A stretch of 64,000 nucleotides of DNA, taken from Clavibacter californiensis (GTDB taxonomy: Bacteria; Actinomycetota; Actinomycetes; Actinomycetales; Microbacteriaceae). A program made the position numbers and the translations under genes. Positions within the stretch are counted from its first letter, which is position 1; every line of letters begins with the position of its first letter. The notes under the pieces are model-generated. The model made no database searches. It saw only the letters and a program-made list of their open reading frames with translations, and was not told where the DNA came from. Of this stretch, positions 1 through 9,938 are shown one piece after another. The stretch spans positions 2,604,001-2,668,000 of the forward strand of contig NZ_CP040792.1 in assembly GCF_021952865.1 (NCBI RefSeq), read 5' to 3'.

Positions 1-564
1 CTTCTCCTTGCCGCGGAGGGCGGGCACGATGCAGAACGTGCAGGTGTTGTTGCATCCGACCGAGATGGACACCCACCCGCTCGCGATCTCGTCGCGCTTC
101 GTGGGCAGGGTGGACGGGAACGTCTCGAGGCTCTCCAGGATCTCGAGCTGCGCCTCGCCGTTGTGCCGCGCACGCTCGAGCAGAGTCGGCAGCGCGCCCA
201 TGTTGTGGGTGCCGAAGACGACGTCGACCCAGGGCGCCTTCTCGAGGACGGTCGCCCGGTCCTTCTGCGCGAGGCATCCGCCGACGGCGATCTGCATGCC
301 CTCATGCCGGCGCTTCACACCGGCGAGGTGGCCCAGGTTCCCGTAGAGCTTGTTGTCCGCGTTCTCGCGGACGGCACAGGTGTTGATGACGACGATGTCG
401 GCCTCGGCACCCTCGGCCGACACGTAACCGGCGGCCTCGAGGGAGCCCGTGAGCCGCTCCGAGTCGTGCACGTTCATCTGACACCCGTAGGTGCGGACCT
501 CGTACGTCCGGGGCCGCTCAGCTGCGGGCGGGGTGTCGCGGACGTGCTCGGCGAGGCTGCTCAT
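1..564 (-). CDS. miaB: tRNA-2-methylthio-N6-dimethylallyladenosine synthase MiaB (N-terminal part)
   Basis: Radical-SAM enzyme that adds a methylthio group to i6A37 of tRNAs. The 188 residues in the window show the N-terminal methylthiotransferase domain with three conserved cysteines (C28 in YGCQMN, C63 in NTCAVRE, C97 in GGCLAQ) and then the radical-SAM CxxxCxxC motif (C171, C175, C178). The rest, including the TRAM domain, lies beyond the left edge. The ATG start at 562-564 follows recX by 50 bases on the same strand, so it is probably the third gene of a recA-recX-miaB operon. A TAGGAT hexamer lies 9 bases upstream, so a separate promoter is possible. Confidence 0.95.
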   Translation of the reverse strand, partial: MSSLAEHVRDTPPAAERPRTYEVRTYGCQMNVHDSERLTGSLEAAGYVSAEGAEADIVVINTCAVRENADNKLYGNLGHLAGVKRRHEGMQIAVGGCLAQKDRATVLEKAPWVDVVFGTHNMGALPTLLERARHNGEAQLEILESLETFPSTLPTKRDEIASGWVSISVGCNNTCTFCIVPALRGKEK

Positions 565-614
565 GATTGCTCGATCCTACGTGCGCGGACGCCGCGCGCC
601 GCCCGACGACCGGG

Positions 615-1664
615 TCAGCGGAAGCGCACCCGCGACGAGCCGCGGCGGGTGGCGAGCGCGGCCTTCGCGGCCTCGCGCACGATGCCGCCCCCGTAGCCGC
701 GGCGCATCAGGAACGACGTCAGGCGCCGCTCGGCCGTCTCGTCGTCGTACGACGAGAGCTGACCCACGCGCTTCATCGCGACCTCGGTGGCGCGAGCGAG
801 CTCCTCGTCGGGCTGCTCGGCCATCGCCTCCTCGATGACGAGGGGATCGAGCTTGCGGCGGCGCATCTCCATCTCGACCGATCGCCGGCCGAGGCCCTTG
901 CGATCGAGGTGCGTGTGCAGGATCTGCTCCGCCAGCGCGGCCTCGTCGATGTACTGCAGGGAGACGTACCTGGCGAGCGTCTCCTCCGCGATGTCCGCGT
1001 CGATCTCCGCGCCGTCGAGCACCTCGCGCGCCTCGGCGAGCGAGAGCCCTCGACCGCGCAGGCGATTGGCGAGGACGTTGTCCGCCCGACGCCGCTGGCG
1101 CTCGGGCGTCCGCTCGGCCGCCCGCTCCTCCTCGGCTTCCGCCTCGCGACGCTCGTCCTCGACGCGGTCCTCCTCGAGCCGGAGCATGTCCTTCCGGTAC
1201 GCCTCGTCCTGCTCCGCCTTGGCGCGCGCACGCGCGGTGCGCTCCTGCTCGGCGCGCCATGCAGCGGGGGTCGGGTCGTCCGCGGACACCGGCTCGGACT
1301 GCGGCCCCTCGGGGAACGCGGCAGGCGCGTCCGCTGACCCTCGTGCGGCGTGGGCCTCGGCCTCGGCGAGGACTCGCCTCGCCTCCGCGATGCGCTCCTG
1401 CGCCGCGAGCGCGCGACCGGCTTCCGACGCGTCCACGGCGGCGCCGATCGTGACGATGCCGTCCACCTCGGTGACCGTCCGACCGCGCGCGGGATGCGTC
1501 GGCGCGACCTGAGATGCGGGCGGCTCCTCGACGGGCGACGCGGGCTCGACGATCGGCCGGGCTGCCTCTCGACGCGAACGCCGCGCGGCGAGTGAGGCGA
1601 CGGGCGCGATCTCGTCGGGCCCGGGGCCCGTGCCCTGCTCGTTCTCGGAGGGGAATCTGACCAT
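615..1664 (-). CDS. recX: Regulatory protein RecX with long N-terminal extension
   Basis: RecX modulates RecA filaments. The recognisable RecX domain covers roughly residues 194-345 (ADNVLANRL..., ending SSRVRFR). Usual RecX proteins have about 150-200 residues; this one has 349 because of an N-terminal extension that is first Pro/Ala/Glu-rich and then (about residues 137-193) a highly charged Arg/Glu segment likely to form a long helix. I chose the ATG at 1664, preceded by GAGGA, over the upstream in-frame start at 1769, which would lie inside the recA-recX hairpin. It sits 120 bases downstream of recA in the same direction. Confidence 0.9.
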   Translation of the reverse strand: MVRFPSENEQGTGPGPDEIAPVASLAARRSRREAARPIVEPASPVEEPPASQVAPTHPARGRTVTEVDGIVTIGAAVDASEAGRALAAQERIAEARRVLAEAEAHAARGSADAPAAFPEGPQSEPVSADDPTPAAWRAEQERTARARAKAEQDEAYRKDMLRLEEDRVEDERREAEAEEERAAERTPERQRRRADNVLANRLRGRGLSLAEAREVLDGAEIDADIAEETLARYVSLQYIDEAALAEQILHTHLDRKGLGRRSVEMEMRRRKLDPLVIEEAMAEQPDEELARATEVAMKRVGQLSSYDDETAERRLTSFLMRRGYGGGIVREAAKAALATRRGSSRVRFR

Positions 1665-1740
1665 GATGCGTCCGTCCTCGGATGGGTCATCCCCCGCTGG
1701 CGCCGGGCGCCATGGGGGAAGAGCCGGAATGGTGCAGGTG

Positions 1741-1769
1741 GTGGGGCGCATCGGCGCGATGCGCCCCAC
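1741..1769 (-). terminator. recA-recX intergenic hairpin (terminator or attenuator)
   Basis: A perfect 13-bp inverted repeat (GTGGGGCGCATCG and its complement) with a 3-base loop lies directly after the recA stop and before recX. There is no T tract, so it may end most recA transcripts while letting some read on into recX; partial termination at this junction is known in other bacteria. Confidence 0.7.
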
Positions 1770-1783
1770 CGGGGTGCGCCGGG

Positions 1784-2872
<1,089 letters not shown>

Positions 2873-3069
2873 GGGGTGCTCCTCGTGTCGAAGGTGGGTT
2901 GCCTGCAGGCTGTCGCTCCGCTCCCGCTGGCCGCGGGGTCCGGTGCCGACAAGGCGACGGGTGATCTCCGCGAGGTGCACGTTATGCGGCGCCGCCGACA
3001 TCGCTGCCGGAGGGGCCGGACCTGTGCAGTCCGCGCTTCGAATCGCTCCTGTGGGGAGACTACGCGCGT

Positions 3070-3085
3070 TCGAAGGGATATTCGA
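3070..3085. promoter_or_regulatory. Putative LexA (SOS) box upstream of recA
   Basis: Read on the minus strand, the 16-mer TCGAATATCCCTTCGA matches the actinobacterial/Bacillus SOS consensus TCGAAC-N4-GTTCGA at 10 of the 12 fixed positions and is an imperfect palindrome. It lies about 200 bases upstream of the recA ATG with no other gene between. LexA binding is inferred. Confidence 0.65.
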
Positions 3086-3154
3086 ACGGCGCGCCGCATG
3101 TCGTCGACGGATCCGCGGCGCCTCGAGGACGAGGAGCGCCGGAGGACGGGAGCG

Positions 3155-3379
3155 TCAGGCGCGCGGCTCGGGGACGCCGGCGCCGTTCCAGCGCGAGCGC
3201 GGGACGTCCTGCGCTCGGCAGAGGGCGAGCCAGACCTCGCGGGCGGGCGTGCCGTCCTTCAGCGCCTGCCCGCACGTGCGCCCGCCGAGTTCGCCGAGCA
3301 CGAGGTCCGCGACGAGCACCGGTCCGTAGCCGGCGCCGAACTCGTCGGAGACGGCCCGCTGGAACTCGCTCGATCGCAT
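3155..3379 (-). CDS. DUF3046 protein
   Basis: Small 74-residue protein of the actinobacterial DUF3046 family, typically found beside recA. It shows the family pattern: MRSSEF start, LVLGELGGRT in the middle and the REVWLALCRAQDVP motif near the end. Its biochemical function is unknown. It is the first gene upstream of recA on the same strand, with 282 bases between its stop and the recA start. A TAGCGT hexamer 7 bases before the ATG suggests a leaderless transcript. Confidence 0.88.
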   Translation of the reverse strand: MRSSEFQRAVSDEFGAGYGPVLVADLVLGELGGRTCGQALKDGTPAREVWLALCRAQDVPRSRWNGAGVPEPRA

Positions 3380-3386
3380 GCCGACC

Positions 3387-3392
3387 ACGCTA
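3387..3392 (-). promoter_or_regulatory. -10 element, DUF3046 gene
   Basis: TAGCGT, 7 bases before the ATG at 3379; leaderless layout. Confidence 0.6.
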
Positions 3393-3464
3393 CCCGCTGC
3401 CGTCCGCACGACGACGCCCCGCCCGTCGCGAGGACGAGCGGGGCGGGAGGCCGTGGAGGAGGGG

Positions 3465-3773
3465 TCAGCGCGCGACGAGGTCGCTGTCGAAGCCGGCGAC
3501 GAGGTCGTCGGGAATGGTGTCGGGGATGGGGTTGAGCCCCTCGATGACGGCGAGGCGATCGCCCACCTCGCGCATGATGACGGAGATGGGGGTGTCCAAC
3601 GCGTCGGCGACGGACGCGAGGATCTCGCTCGACGCCTCCTTCTGGCCCCGCTCGACCTCGCTGAGGTAGCCGAGGGCAACGCTCGCCTTGCTGGCGACCT
3701 GGCGGAGAGTGCGCCCCTTCTGCAGGCGGAAGTCGCGAAGGACGTCGCCGATCTCCTGACGGACTAGAACCAC
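3465..3773 (-). CDS. clgR: XRE-family regulator ClgR
   Basis: 102-residue helix-turn-helix protein. Residues about 8-65 form the XRE/Cro domain (DVLRDFRLQKG, LRQVASKASVALGYLSEVERG), and the tail carries the stretch typical of ClgR, an actinobacterial activator of clp protease and other stress genes. The place between cinA and recA is the usual one for ClgR, which strengthens the call. Gene targets cannot be read from this window. Start ATG at 3773; a TAGCCT hexamer at 3852-3857 on the minus strand is a possible -10 with an untranslated leader. Confidence 0.88.
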   Translation of the reverse strand: MVLVRQEIGDVLRDFRLQKGRTLRQVASKASVALGYLSEVERGQKEASSEILASVADALDTPISVIMREVGDRLAVIEGLNPIPDTIPDDLVAGFDSDLVAR

Positions 3774-3912
3774 GGGAGCCTCCTCGTTGCGCCTGGTGCC
3801 TGATCGAACCGGAGGTCCGGGGCTGATGGATGACCATCTGGCCGAGGACTCAGGCTAAGCAGGGGCACTGGGCGTTGCTTGTGAACGTGATTACGACAAC
3901 GCGGGAGCCGCA

Positions 3913-4434
3913 TCAGATGTTCCCGCCGGGTTCGAGCGCCTCGACGAGGGCTGTGAGGGCGGCTCGGACGACACCCGCGCGGACCGCCTGGCGGCCCCCG
4001 TCGAGGTGCAGCGCGATGGCGCGCGAGTCGCCGTCGATGGACAGGCCGACGAAGGCCGTGCCCGGCGACTGCCCGTCCTGGGGGTCGGGACCGGCGGCGC
4101 CCGTCGTCGACACGCCGACGTCGGCGGGGCGCCCGTCGATCGCGCAGGTCTGCCTGACGCCGCGGGCCATCTGCCTCGCCACGTCCCGGTGGACCGCGCC
4201 GTGGACCGCGAGGATCGAGGACTCGACCCCGAGGATCGTGCGCTTGAGGGCCGTGTCGTAGGAGACGATGCCGCCCAGGAGCGCACGCGATGCGCCGGGG
4301 ACCCCCACGAGGGCTGCGGTGAGCAGGCCGCCCGTCAGCGACTCCGCGACCGCGATGCGACGGCCGCTCGCCACCAGGGCCGCGATGACGCGCTCCGCGA
4401 GCTGATCGTCCGTCACGTCGTCGTACGTGCTCAT
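3913..4434 (-). CDS. CinA-family nicotinamide-nucleotide amidohydrolase
   Basis: 173-residue stand-alone C-terminal CinA domain (pfam CinA), related to PncC, which deamidates NMN. It contains the family segments AVAESLTGGLL, GIVSYDTALKR and GVSTTGAAGPDPQDG. The N-terminal molybdopterin-binding-like domain of full CinA is missing, as in many actinobacteria. The ATG overlaps the pgsA stop in an ATGA, so the two genes are translationally coupled. Confidence 0.92.
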   Translation of the reverse strand: MSTYDDVTDDQLAERVIAALVASGRRIAVAESLTGGLLTAALVGVPGASRALLGGIVSYDTALKRTILGVESSILAVHGAVHRDVARQMARGVRQTCAIDGRPADVGVSTTGAAGPDPQDGQSPGTAFVGLSIDGDSRAIALHLDGGRQAVRAGVVRAALTALVEALEPGGNI

Positions 4435-5060
4435 CGCGCGGGCTCCGCCCGCAGGGCCTGGCGCATGTAGTCGAGGCCGGAGAGGACCGTGAGGACGAAC
4501 GCGATCGACATGAGCACCGTGTTCACGACGTGCATGCCGTCGCCCACCGCATCCCACAGCGGGAGCAGCGCGACGCTGATCGCGACGGCCTGCGCGACGG
4601 TCTTGAGCTTGCCGCCGCGCGACGCCGCGACCACGCGGTCGCGGAGCACGGCGAACCGGTACGCCGTGATGCCGAGCTCGCGCACGAGGATCACGATGGT
4701 CACCCACCAGGGCAGCTCGCCGAGGACGGAGAGCATCACGAGCGCCGCGCCCGTGAGCACCTTGTCGGCGATGGGATCGAGGAGCTTGCCGAGGTCGGTC
4801 ACGAGGTTGCGGCTGCGGGCGATGTGCCCGTCGACCCCGTCGGTCGCGATCGCGACGATGAACAGCGCCGCGGCCGCGTAGCGGAGCGGGCCGTCGGCGC
4901 CGTCATCCGCGGCGAGGAGGACGACGAAGACGGGGGCGAGCAGGATCCGCACGATCGTGAGGACGTTGGCGACGTTCCAGGGGCTCGCCGGGGAGTCGCC
5001 CGCGCGCCAGATGCGCGGTGCCCCCGTGCCTGCGGTGCCCGATGCGCTCCGCTCGGACAT
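4431..5060 (-). CDS. pgsA: CDP-diacylglycerol--glycerol-3-phosphate 3-phosphatidyltransferase
   Basis: Integral membrane enzyme making phosphatidylglycerophosphate. The 209-residue protein has several hydrophobic segments and the CDP-alcohol phosphotransferase signature D-x2-DG-x2-AR-x(n)-G-x3-D-x3-D, seen as DGVDGHIAR followed by GKLLDPIAD at about residues 74-100. It lies between ftsK (2-base gap) and cinA (4-base overlap), in the common actinobacterial order. The neighbourhood favours phosphatidylglycerophosphate synthase over a phosphatidylinositol-type enzyme. Confidence 0.93.
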   Translation of the reverse strand: MSERSASGTAGTGAPRIWRAGDSPASPWNVANVLTIVRILLAPVFVVLLAADDGADGPLRYAAAALFIVAIATDGVDGHIARSRNLVTDLGKLLDPIADKVLTGAALVMLSVLGELPWWVTIVILVRELGITAYRFAVLRDRVVAASRGGKLKTVAQAVAISVALLPLWDAVGDGMHVVNTVLMSIAFVLTVLSGLDYMRQALRAEPAR

Positions 5061-5062
5061 GG

Positions 5063-7924
5063 TCAGTCCCTCCCCGTGAGGCCCCAGGCGTCGTCGTCGC
5101 CCTCGGCCTCCACCTGCTCGTACGCGTCCAGGTCCTTGTGCAGCGGATCCGACGGGTAGCGGTTCCCGTCGTCCGCGTCCGCGGCGGGTGGCGCCGTGGG
5201 TGCAGCGGCGGCGGGGGCCGGCGCGGCGGGGGCCGGCGCGGCCGCGGGCGTCTCCCCGCGCAGCGTCGCGAGCACGCCCGGGAGCTGCTCGGCCGAGACG
5301 AGCACGTCGCGCGCCTTGGATCCCTCGGACGGGCCGACGATCTCACGCGCCTCGAGGAGGTCCATGAGGCGGCCGGCCTTCGCGAAGCCGACGCGGAGCT
5401 TCCGCTGCAGCATCGACGTGGATCCGAACTGCGTGCTGACGACGAGCTCGGCGGCCGCGAGCAGCACCTCGAGGTCGTCGCCGATGTCCGCGTCGATCTC
5501 CTTCTTCTCGGCGGCCACCGCGACGTCCTGCCGGTACTCGGGCCGCGCCTGGCGCGTCACGTGCTCAACGACCTTGGCGATCTCGGCCTCCTGCACCCAT
5601 GCGCCCTGCACGCGGACGGCCTTGTTGGCGCCCATGGGGAGGAAGAGGCCGTCACCCTGGCCGATGAGCTTGTCGGCGCCGGGCTGGTCGAGGATCACGC
5701 GGGAGTCGGTCATGCTCGACACCGCGAACGCGAGGCGCGACGGCACGTTGGCCTTGATGAGGCCCGTGACGACGTCGACCGACGGGCGCTGCGTCGCGAG
5801 CACGAGGTGGATGCCGGCGGCGCGCGCCAGCTGCGTGATGCGGACGATCGAGTCCTCGACGTCGCGCGGCGCGACCATCATGAGGTCGGCCAGCTCGTCG
5901 ACCACCACCAGGAGGTAGGGGTACGGGCGCAGGGTCCGCTCGCTGCCCTCGGGGAGGACGATGGATCCGCTCGTGACGGCCTTGTTGAAGTCGTCGATGT
6001 GGCGGAAGCCGAAGCTGGCGAGGTCGTCGTACCTCATGTCCATCTCCTTCACCACCCACTGCAGCGCCTCGGCCGCCTTCTTCGGGTTGGTGATGATGGG
6101 CGTGATGAGGTGCGGGACGCCCGCGTAGATGGTGAGCTCGACGCGCTTCGGGTCGATGAGGACCATGCGCACGTCGCTCGGCTTCGCGCGCATGAGGAGC
6201 GACGTGATCATGGAGTTGACGAAGCTCGACTTGCCGGAGCCCGTGGATCCCGCGACCAGGAGGTGGGGCATCTTCGCGAGGTTGGCGATGACGTAGCCGC
6301 CCTCGACGTCCTTGCCGACGCCGATGGTCATCGGGTGCGCGCTGTTCGTGGCCGCCGAGGAGCGGAGCACGTCGCCGAGCGAGACGATCTCGCGGTCGGT
6401 GTTCGGGATCTCGACGCCGATGGCGCTGCGGCCCGGGATGGGCGAGAGGATGCGGACCTCGTTGGACGCGACCGCGTAGCTGATGTTCTTCGCGAGCGCA
6501 GTGACGCGCTCCACCTTGACGCCGGGCGCGAGCTCGAGCTCGTAGCGCGTGACCGTCGGGCCGCGCGAGAAGCCCGTGACCGTCGCGTCCACCTGGAAGT
6601 TGGTGAGCACCTCGGTGAGCGCGCGCACCACCTCGTCGTTGACCGACGAGCGCGACTTCGCGGGCGTGCCGGGCGCGAGGGTGCTCGCGGCGGGGAGGCG
6701 GTACGGGGCCTGCGGGGCGTCGGACTCCCCCGACACGATCGGGGCGTCGGAGGCGTCGTCCTCGAAGCCGGGCAGGACCGCGGGCTCGTCGTCGTCGCGG
6801 ATGCCGGTGGGGTGCACCGGGACGGAGGGCAGGATCGCGGTGGCCGTGGCGTCGACGGGCGCGTCGAGGTCGATGCGGCGGGTCGCGGCGTCGTCGCCCG
6901 CGAAGGCGCCGGGCTCGGGGCGGGAGGCGTCGGGATCGACCGTGCGGTCGATGACGGACGTGGGCGCCTCGGCGGCGGCGCGGCCTGTCGTCTCGTCGCG
7001 ATCGTCGGATCCCGCGTGCGGCGCGAGGACCGGGCTGTCGAACGCCGGCGCGTCCTCGCGCTGGCTGCGGTTGCGGCGCCACCACGGGAGGCTGTCCGTG
7101 TCGACCGGGCCGTCGTCGTCGAGCCCCTCGAGCTCGACCTGCTCGGTCGCCTGCGCCTTGCGGGCGGCGCGGTCGGCGGCGCGCTGCTCCTCGTCCACGG
7201 GCGGGGCGCCGAAGAGGTACGAGTACAGCTCGCGCAGCCGCATGCCGACGCGGTTCGGCGGCGTGCGCGTGATGATGAAGAGGGAGAGCACCAGGAGGAT
7301 CCCGGCCACGATCCCCGCGCCGATGGGCGTGATGAGGAGCGAGAGCGGGGCCGCGAGCACCCAGCCGAGGACGCCGCCGGCGCGAGCGAGCGCGAGCATG
7401 CCGTCGCGCGGATCCGGCGCCCCGTTGAAGACGTGGCAGAGAGCGGCGATGGAGACGAGGAGGAGCGAGACCCCCACGCCGATCCGCCCGTTGTCGCTCA
7501 CCGAGGACGGGTGGCGGAAGAGCCAGAGGGCGAGGAGCACCATCACGATGGGCAGCGCGAACGCCACGCGACCGAAGAGCCCGCCGAACGTGTAGGCGTC
7601 GAAGGCCATGGCCACGTCGTTGAGCGGGTTGAACCACTCGACGACGACGCCGGCGATCGCGAGCACCACGAGGAGGAAGGGGATGCCGTCGCGGCGCTCC
7701 TCCTTCGCGAGCTTCTCGGGACCGAGCGCCCGGAAGAGGGCGCCCGTGGCGTGCGCGAGGCCCATCCACGCGGCGACGAGCGGGCCGCGCCGCTCCGACT
7801 GGACGGGGTAGGCGACGGTCTGCTGCTTGGTGTCCGCGGTGCGCCCCTTGCGCGGGGGCGTGGCGCGCGGCGCGCCCGAGGAGGTCTTCCCGGCGCGGCT
7901 GGTCGACCTGGTGCTCGTAGCCAT
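5063..7924 (-). CDS. ftsK: DNA translocase FtsK/SpoIIIE
   Basis: 953-residue septal DNA pump for chromosome segregation at division. Four or five membrane segments lie at about residues 60-240. A Pro/Asp-rich linker follows, then the motor domain with Walker [10 protein letters not shown] near 555-563 and Walker [12 protein letters not shown] near 670, and a C-terminal gamma winged helix (about 880-945, [19 protein letters not shown]) for KOPS-like DNA. A low-complexity Ala/Pro stretch precedes the C-terminus. A longer in-frame reading up to 9178 is rejected because it crosses the neighbouring ABC gene out of frame. The ATG at 7924 has TAACGT 7 bases upstream, a leaderless start. Confidence 0.96.
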   Translation of the reverse strand: MATSTRSTSRAGKTSSGAPRATPPRKGRTADTKQQTVAYPVQSERRGPLVAAWMGLAHATGALFRALGPEKLAKEERRDGIPFLLVVLAIAGVVVEWFNPLNDVAMAFDAYTFGGLFGRVAFALPIVMVLLALWLFRHPSSVSDNGRIGVGVSLLLVSIAALCHVFNGAPDPRDGMLALARAGGVLGWVLAAPLSLLITPIGAGIVAGILLVLSLFIITRTPPNRVGMRLRELYSYLFGAPPVDEEQRAADRAARKAQATEQVELEGLDDDGPVDTDSLPWWRRNRSQREDAPAFDSPVLAPHAGSDDRDETTGRAAAEAPTSVIDRTVDPDASRPEPGAFAGDDAATRRIDLDAPVDATATAILPSVPVHPTGIRDDDEPAVLPGFEDDASDAPIVSGESDAPQAPYRLPAASTLAPGTPAKSRSSVNDEVVRALTEVLTNFQVDATVTGFSRGPTVTRYELELAPGVKVERVTALAKNISYAVASNEVRILSPIPGRSAIGVEIPNTDREIVSLGDVLRSSAATNSAHPMTIGVGKDVEGGYVIANLAKMPHLLVAGSTGSGKSSFVNSMITSLLMRAKPSDVRMVLIDPKRVELTIYAGVPHLITPIITNPKKAAEALQWVVKEMDMRYDDLASFGFRHIDDFNKAVTSGSIVLPEGSERTLRPYPYLLVVVDELADLMMVAPRDVEDSIVRITQLARAAGIHLVLATQRPSVDVVTGLIKANVPSRLAFAVSSMTDSRVILDQPGADKLIGQGDGLFLPMGANKAVRVQGAWVQEAEIAKVVEHVTRQARPEYRQDVAVAAEKKEIDADIGDDLEVLLAAAELVVSTQFGSTSMLQRKLRVGFAKAGRLMDLLEAREIVGPSEGSKARDVLVSAEQLPGVLATLRGETPAAAPAPAAPAPAAAAPTAPPAADADDGNRYPSDPLHKDLDAYEQVEAEGDDDAWGLTGRD

Positions 7925-7931
7925 GCGCCCC

Positions 7932-7937
7932 ACGTTA
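7932..7937 (-). promoter_or_regulatory. -10 element, ftsK
   Basis: TAACGT, 7 bases before the ATG at 7924; leaderless layout. Confidence 0.6.
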
Positions 7938-8001
7938 TCCCGCGCCGCCGTCACGGGCAGGACGCCGGGCCGGACGGGACGCTGCCCGACCGGCCCCGGC
8001 A

Positions 8002-9234
8002 TCAGTACCGGATCGCGTCGATGACGGACACGCGCACGGCGACGAGCGCCGGGAGCAGGCCCGCGATCGCGCCGACCGCGAGCGAGGCGCCGAGCCCGAG
8101 GAGCGCGGCCGAGAGCGGGAACGGCGGGAACTCGGTGACGCCCGACGCGACGAACGAGAGGATCCACGGGTTCTTCACGATCGCGACAGCCGCCATCACG
8201 CCGACGACGCCCGCGGCCACCGTCGCGACGATGCTCTCCATCATCACGGCGAAGAACACGCGGCCCGCGCTCGCGCCGAAGCTGCGCCGCACGCCGATCT
8301 CGCGGATCCGCTGCCGCACGGTCACGAGCGAGATGTTCACGAGGCCGAGCGCGCCGAGGAGGAGCACGAGGCCCGCCACTCCCCCGACGAGGATCTTGAC
8401 CGACAGCAGCGGGTCGTAGTCGTACGTCCCCCAGTCGCTGCGGCCGACGCTCACCTGCAGGCCCTCGGGCGCGGTCGCCGCCACCTGCGAGGTGATGGCC
8501 GCCGTGAGCGCGTCGGCCTCCGCCTCTGGCACCCAGAACTCGGACTGCGGCGCCATCGCGTCGAGCGCGTCGTCCGACATCAGGCGCTCGGCGTCCGACG
8601 CCTGCAGGTAGACGGTCGGCGGCTCGTCCGCGTACAGCGCGGGCACGGTGCCGACGACGACGCCCACGAGGTCCGAACGCTCGCCGTGCAGCACGGCGGA
8701 GGGGTGCGCGGCGATGTCGGGCGACCCCAGCTCCGCGAGGAACGCGGGATTGACGACGAGCGCGGGCGCGAGGCGGTCGGCGTCGCGCTCGACGAACCAG
8801 CGGCCGTCCGTCACGTCGACGCGGCGCATCTCGCCGTAGTCCCTGTCGACCACGACCGTCTGGACCTGCACCCGGCCGCGCGCGAAGTCGACCGGCACCG
8901 TCGTGGAGCCGATGATGGTGGACCAGGTGATGCCGTAGCGGTCGGCGACGTCCGCGAGGAGCGTGCGCTGCTCGGCGTAGGACAGGCCGTCCCCGGTCGC
9001 GGAGTACGCGGACACCGACAGCGCGGCCGGTCGGCCCGACTGGCGCTCCATCTGCTCGGTCTGCGACTGCTGCACCACCGCCCCGAGGCCGACGACCGAC
9101 GTGATCGCCGCCACCGCGACCGCGACGCCGATGAGCGACAGCATCACGCGCGTGCGGTGGATCCGGAGCTCGGCCCACGCCTCGACGACCGCGCCCACGA
9201 GACCGGTCGCCGTGCGCGACAGCCAGCCGCTCAC
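8002..9234 (-). CDS. ABC transporter permease, MacB/FtsX type
   Basis: 410-residue permease with the MacB architecture: one N-terminal membrane segment (about 30-55), a large periplasm-side domain (about 60-280), and three C-terminal membrane segments in an FtsX-like domain ([16 protein letters not shown] motif). It is the last gene of an adaptor-ATPase-permease operon. Its GTG start overlaps the ATPase stop (GTGA), so translation is coupled. Substrate cannot be read from sequence; relatives export macrolides, peptides or lipoproteins. Confidence 0.9.
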   Translation of the reverse strand: MSGWLSRTATGLVGAVVEAWAELRIHRTRVMLSLIGVAVAVAAITSVVGLGAVVQQSQTEQMERQSGRPAALSVSAYSATGDGLSYAEQRTLLADVADRYGITWSTIIGSTTVPVDFARGRVQVQTVVVDRDYGEMRRVDVTDGRWFVERDADRLAPALVVNPAFLAELGSPDIAAHPSAVLHGERSDLVGVVVGTVPALYADEPPTVYLQASDAERLMSDDALDAMAPQSEFWVPEAEADALTAAITSQVAATAPEGLQVSVGRSDWGTYDYDPLLSVKILVGGVAGLVLLLGALGLVNISLVTVRQRIREIGVRRSFGASAGRVFFAVMMESIVATVAAGVVGVMAAVAIVKNPWILSFVASGVTEFPPFPLSAALLGLGASLAVGAIAGLLPALVAVRVSVIDAIRY

Positions 9235-9938
9235 GCGAGGACCTCCCGGGTGAGGGCCTCGGCGCGGGCGAGGACGCCCATCTCGAGGCGGTGGTGCCGA
9301 TCCGCGCGGGCTGCGACGGTCGGGTCGTGCGTGATGGTGACGAGTGCGGCGCCGGACGCGTGCGCGACCTCGGCGAGCAGGGTCATCACCGTCGCGCCGG
9401 TCTCGATGTCGAGGGCGCCCGTGGGCTCGTCCGCCAGGATCAGCCGCGGCGACCGCACGAGTGCCCTCGCGATGGCGACGCGCTGCTGCTCGCCGCCGGA
9501 CATCGTCTCCGGCATGGAGTCGACGCGGTGGCCGAGACCGACCCGCTCGAGCATGTCGGCCGCGATCGACGCGCGCCGCCAGAACGAGCGGCCCGTCGAG
9601 TAGAGCAGCGGCGTCATCACGTTCTCCCGCGCCGTGCGGCCCTGCAGCAGGTTGAACTGCTGGAAGATGAACCCGATGTCGCCCCCACGGGCCCGGTCGC
9701 GCCGAGAGCCGGAGACGCGGGCCATGGGCTCGTCGTCGAGGTAGACCTCGCCCGTGGTCGGCGTGTCGAGCAGCCCGAGGATGTTCAGCAGGGTCGACTT
9801 CCCGGAACCGGACCGACCGACGATCGACACGTGGTCGCCCACGGACACGTCGAGGTCGACGCCGTGCAGGATCGTGAGCGGCTCGTCGTCCGGCCGCTCG
9901 ACCGTCCGGGTCACCTGCTCGAGACGGATGAGGCTCAT
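9231..9938 (-). CDS. ABC transporter ATP-binding protein, MacB/LolD type
   Basis: 235-residue nucleotide-binding protein with Walker [11 protein letters not shown]-loop FIFQQFNLL, signature MSGGEQQR, Walker [13 protein letters not shown] and the switch histidine in TITHD. The spacing and [16 protein letters not shown] segment are those of the LolD/MacB subfamily. The ATG overlaps the adaptor stop (ATGA) and its own stop overlaps the permease start, giving three tightly coupled genes. Confidence 0.94.
   Translation of the reverse strand: MSLIRLEQVTRTVERPDDEPLTILHGVDLDVSVGDHVSIVGRSGSGKSTLLNILGLLDTPTTGEVYLDDEPMARVSGSRRDRARGGDIGFIFQQFNLLQGRTARENVMTPLLYSTGRSFWRRASIAADMLERVGLGHRVDSMPETMSGGEQQRVAIARALVRSPRLILADEPTGALDIETGATVMTLLAEVAHASGAALVTITHDPTVAARADRHHRLEMGVLARAEALTREVLA

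Noticed and set aside
5018-8419. 1133-residue open frame on the plus strand over ftsK
   Set aside because: It is the antisense of ftsK; composition is repetitive Arg/Asp/Val and no family is recognisable. Long antisense frames are expected at this G+C.
7925-9178. FtsK extended by 418 residues
   Set aside because: It crosses the ABC permease gene in another frame, and a -10 element sits just before the ATG at 7924.
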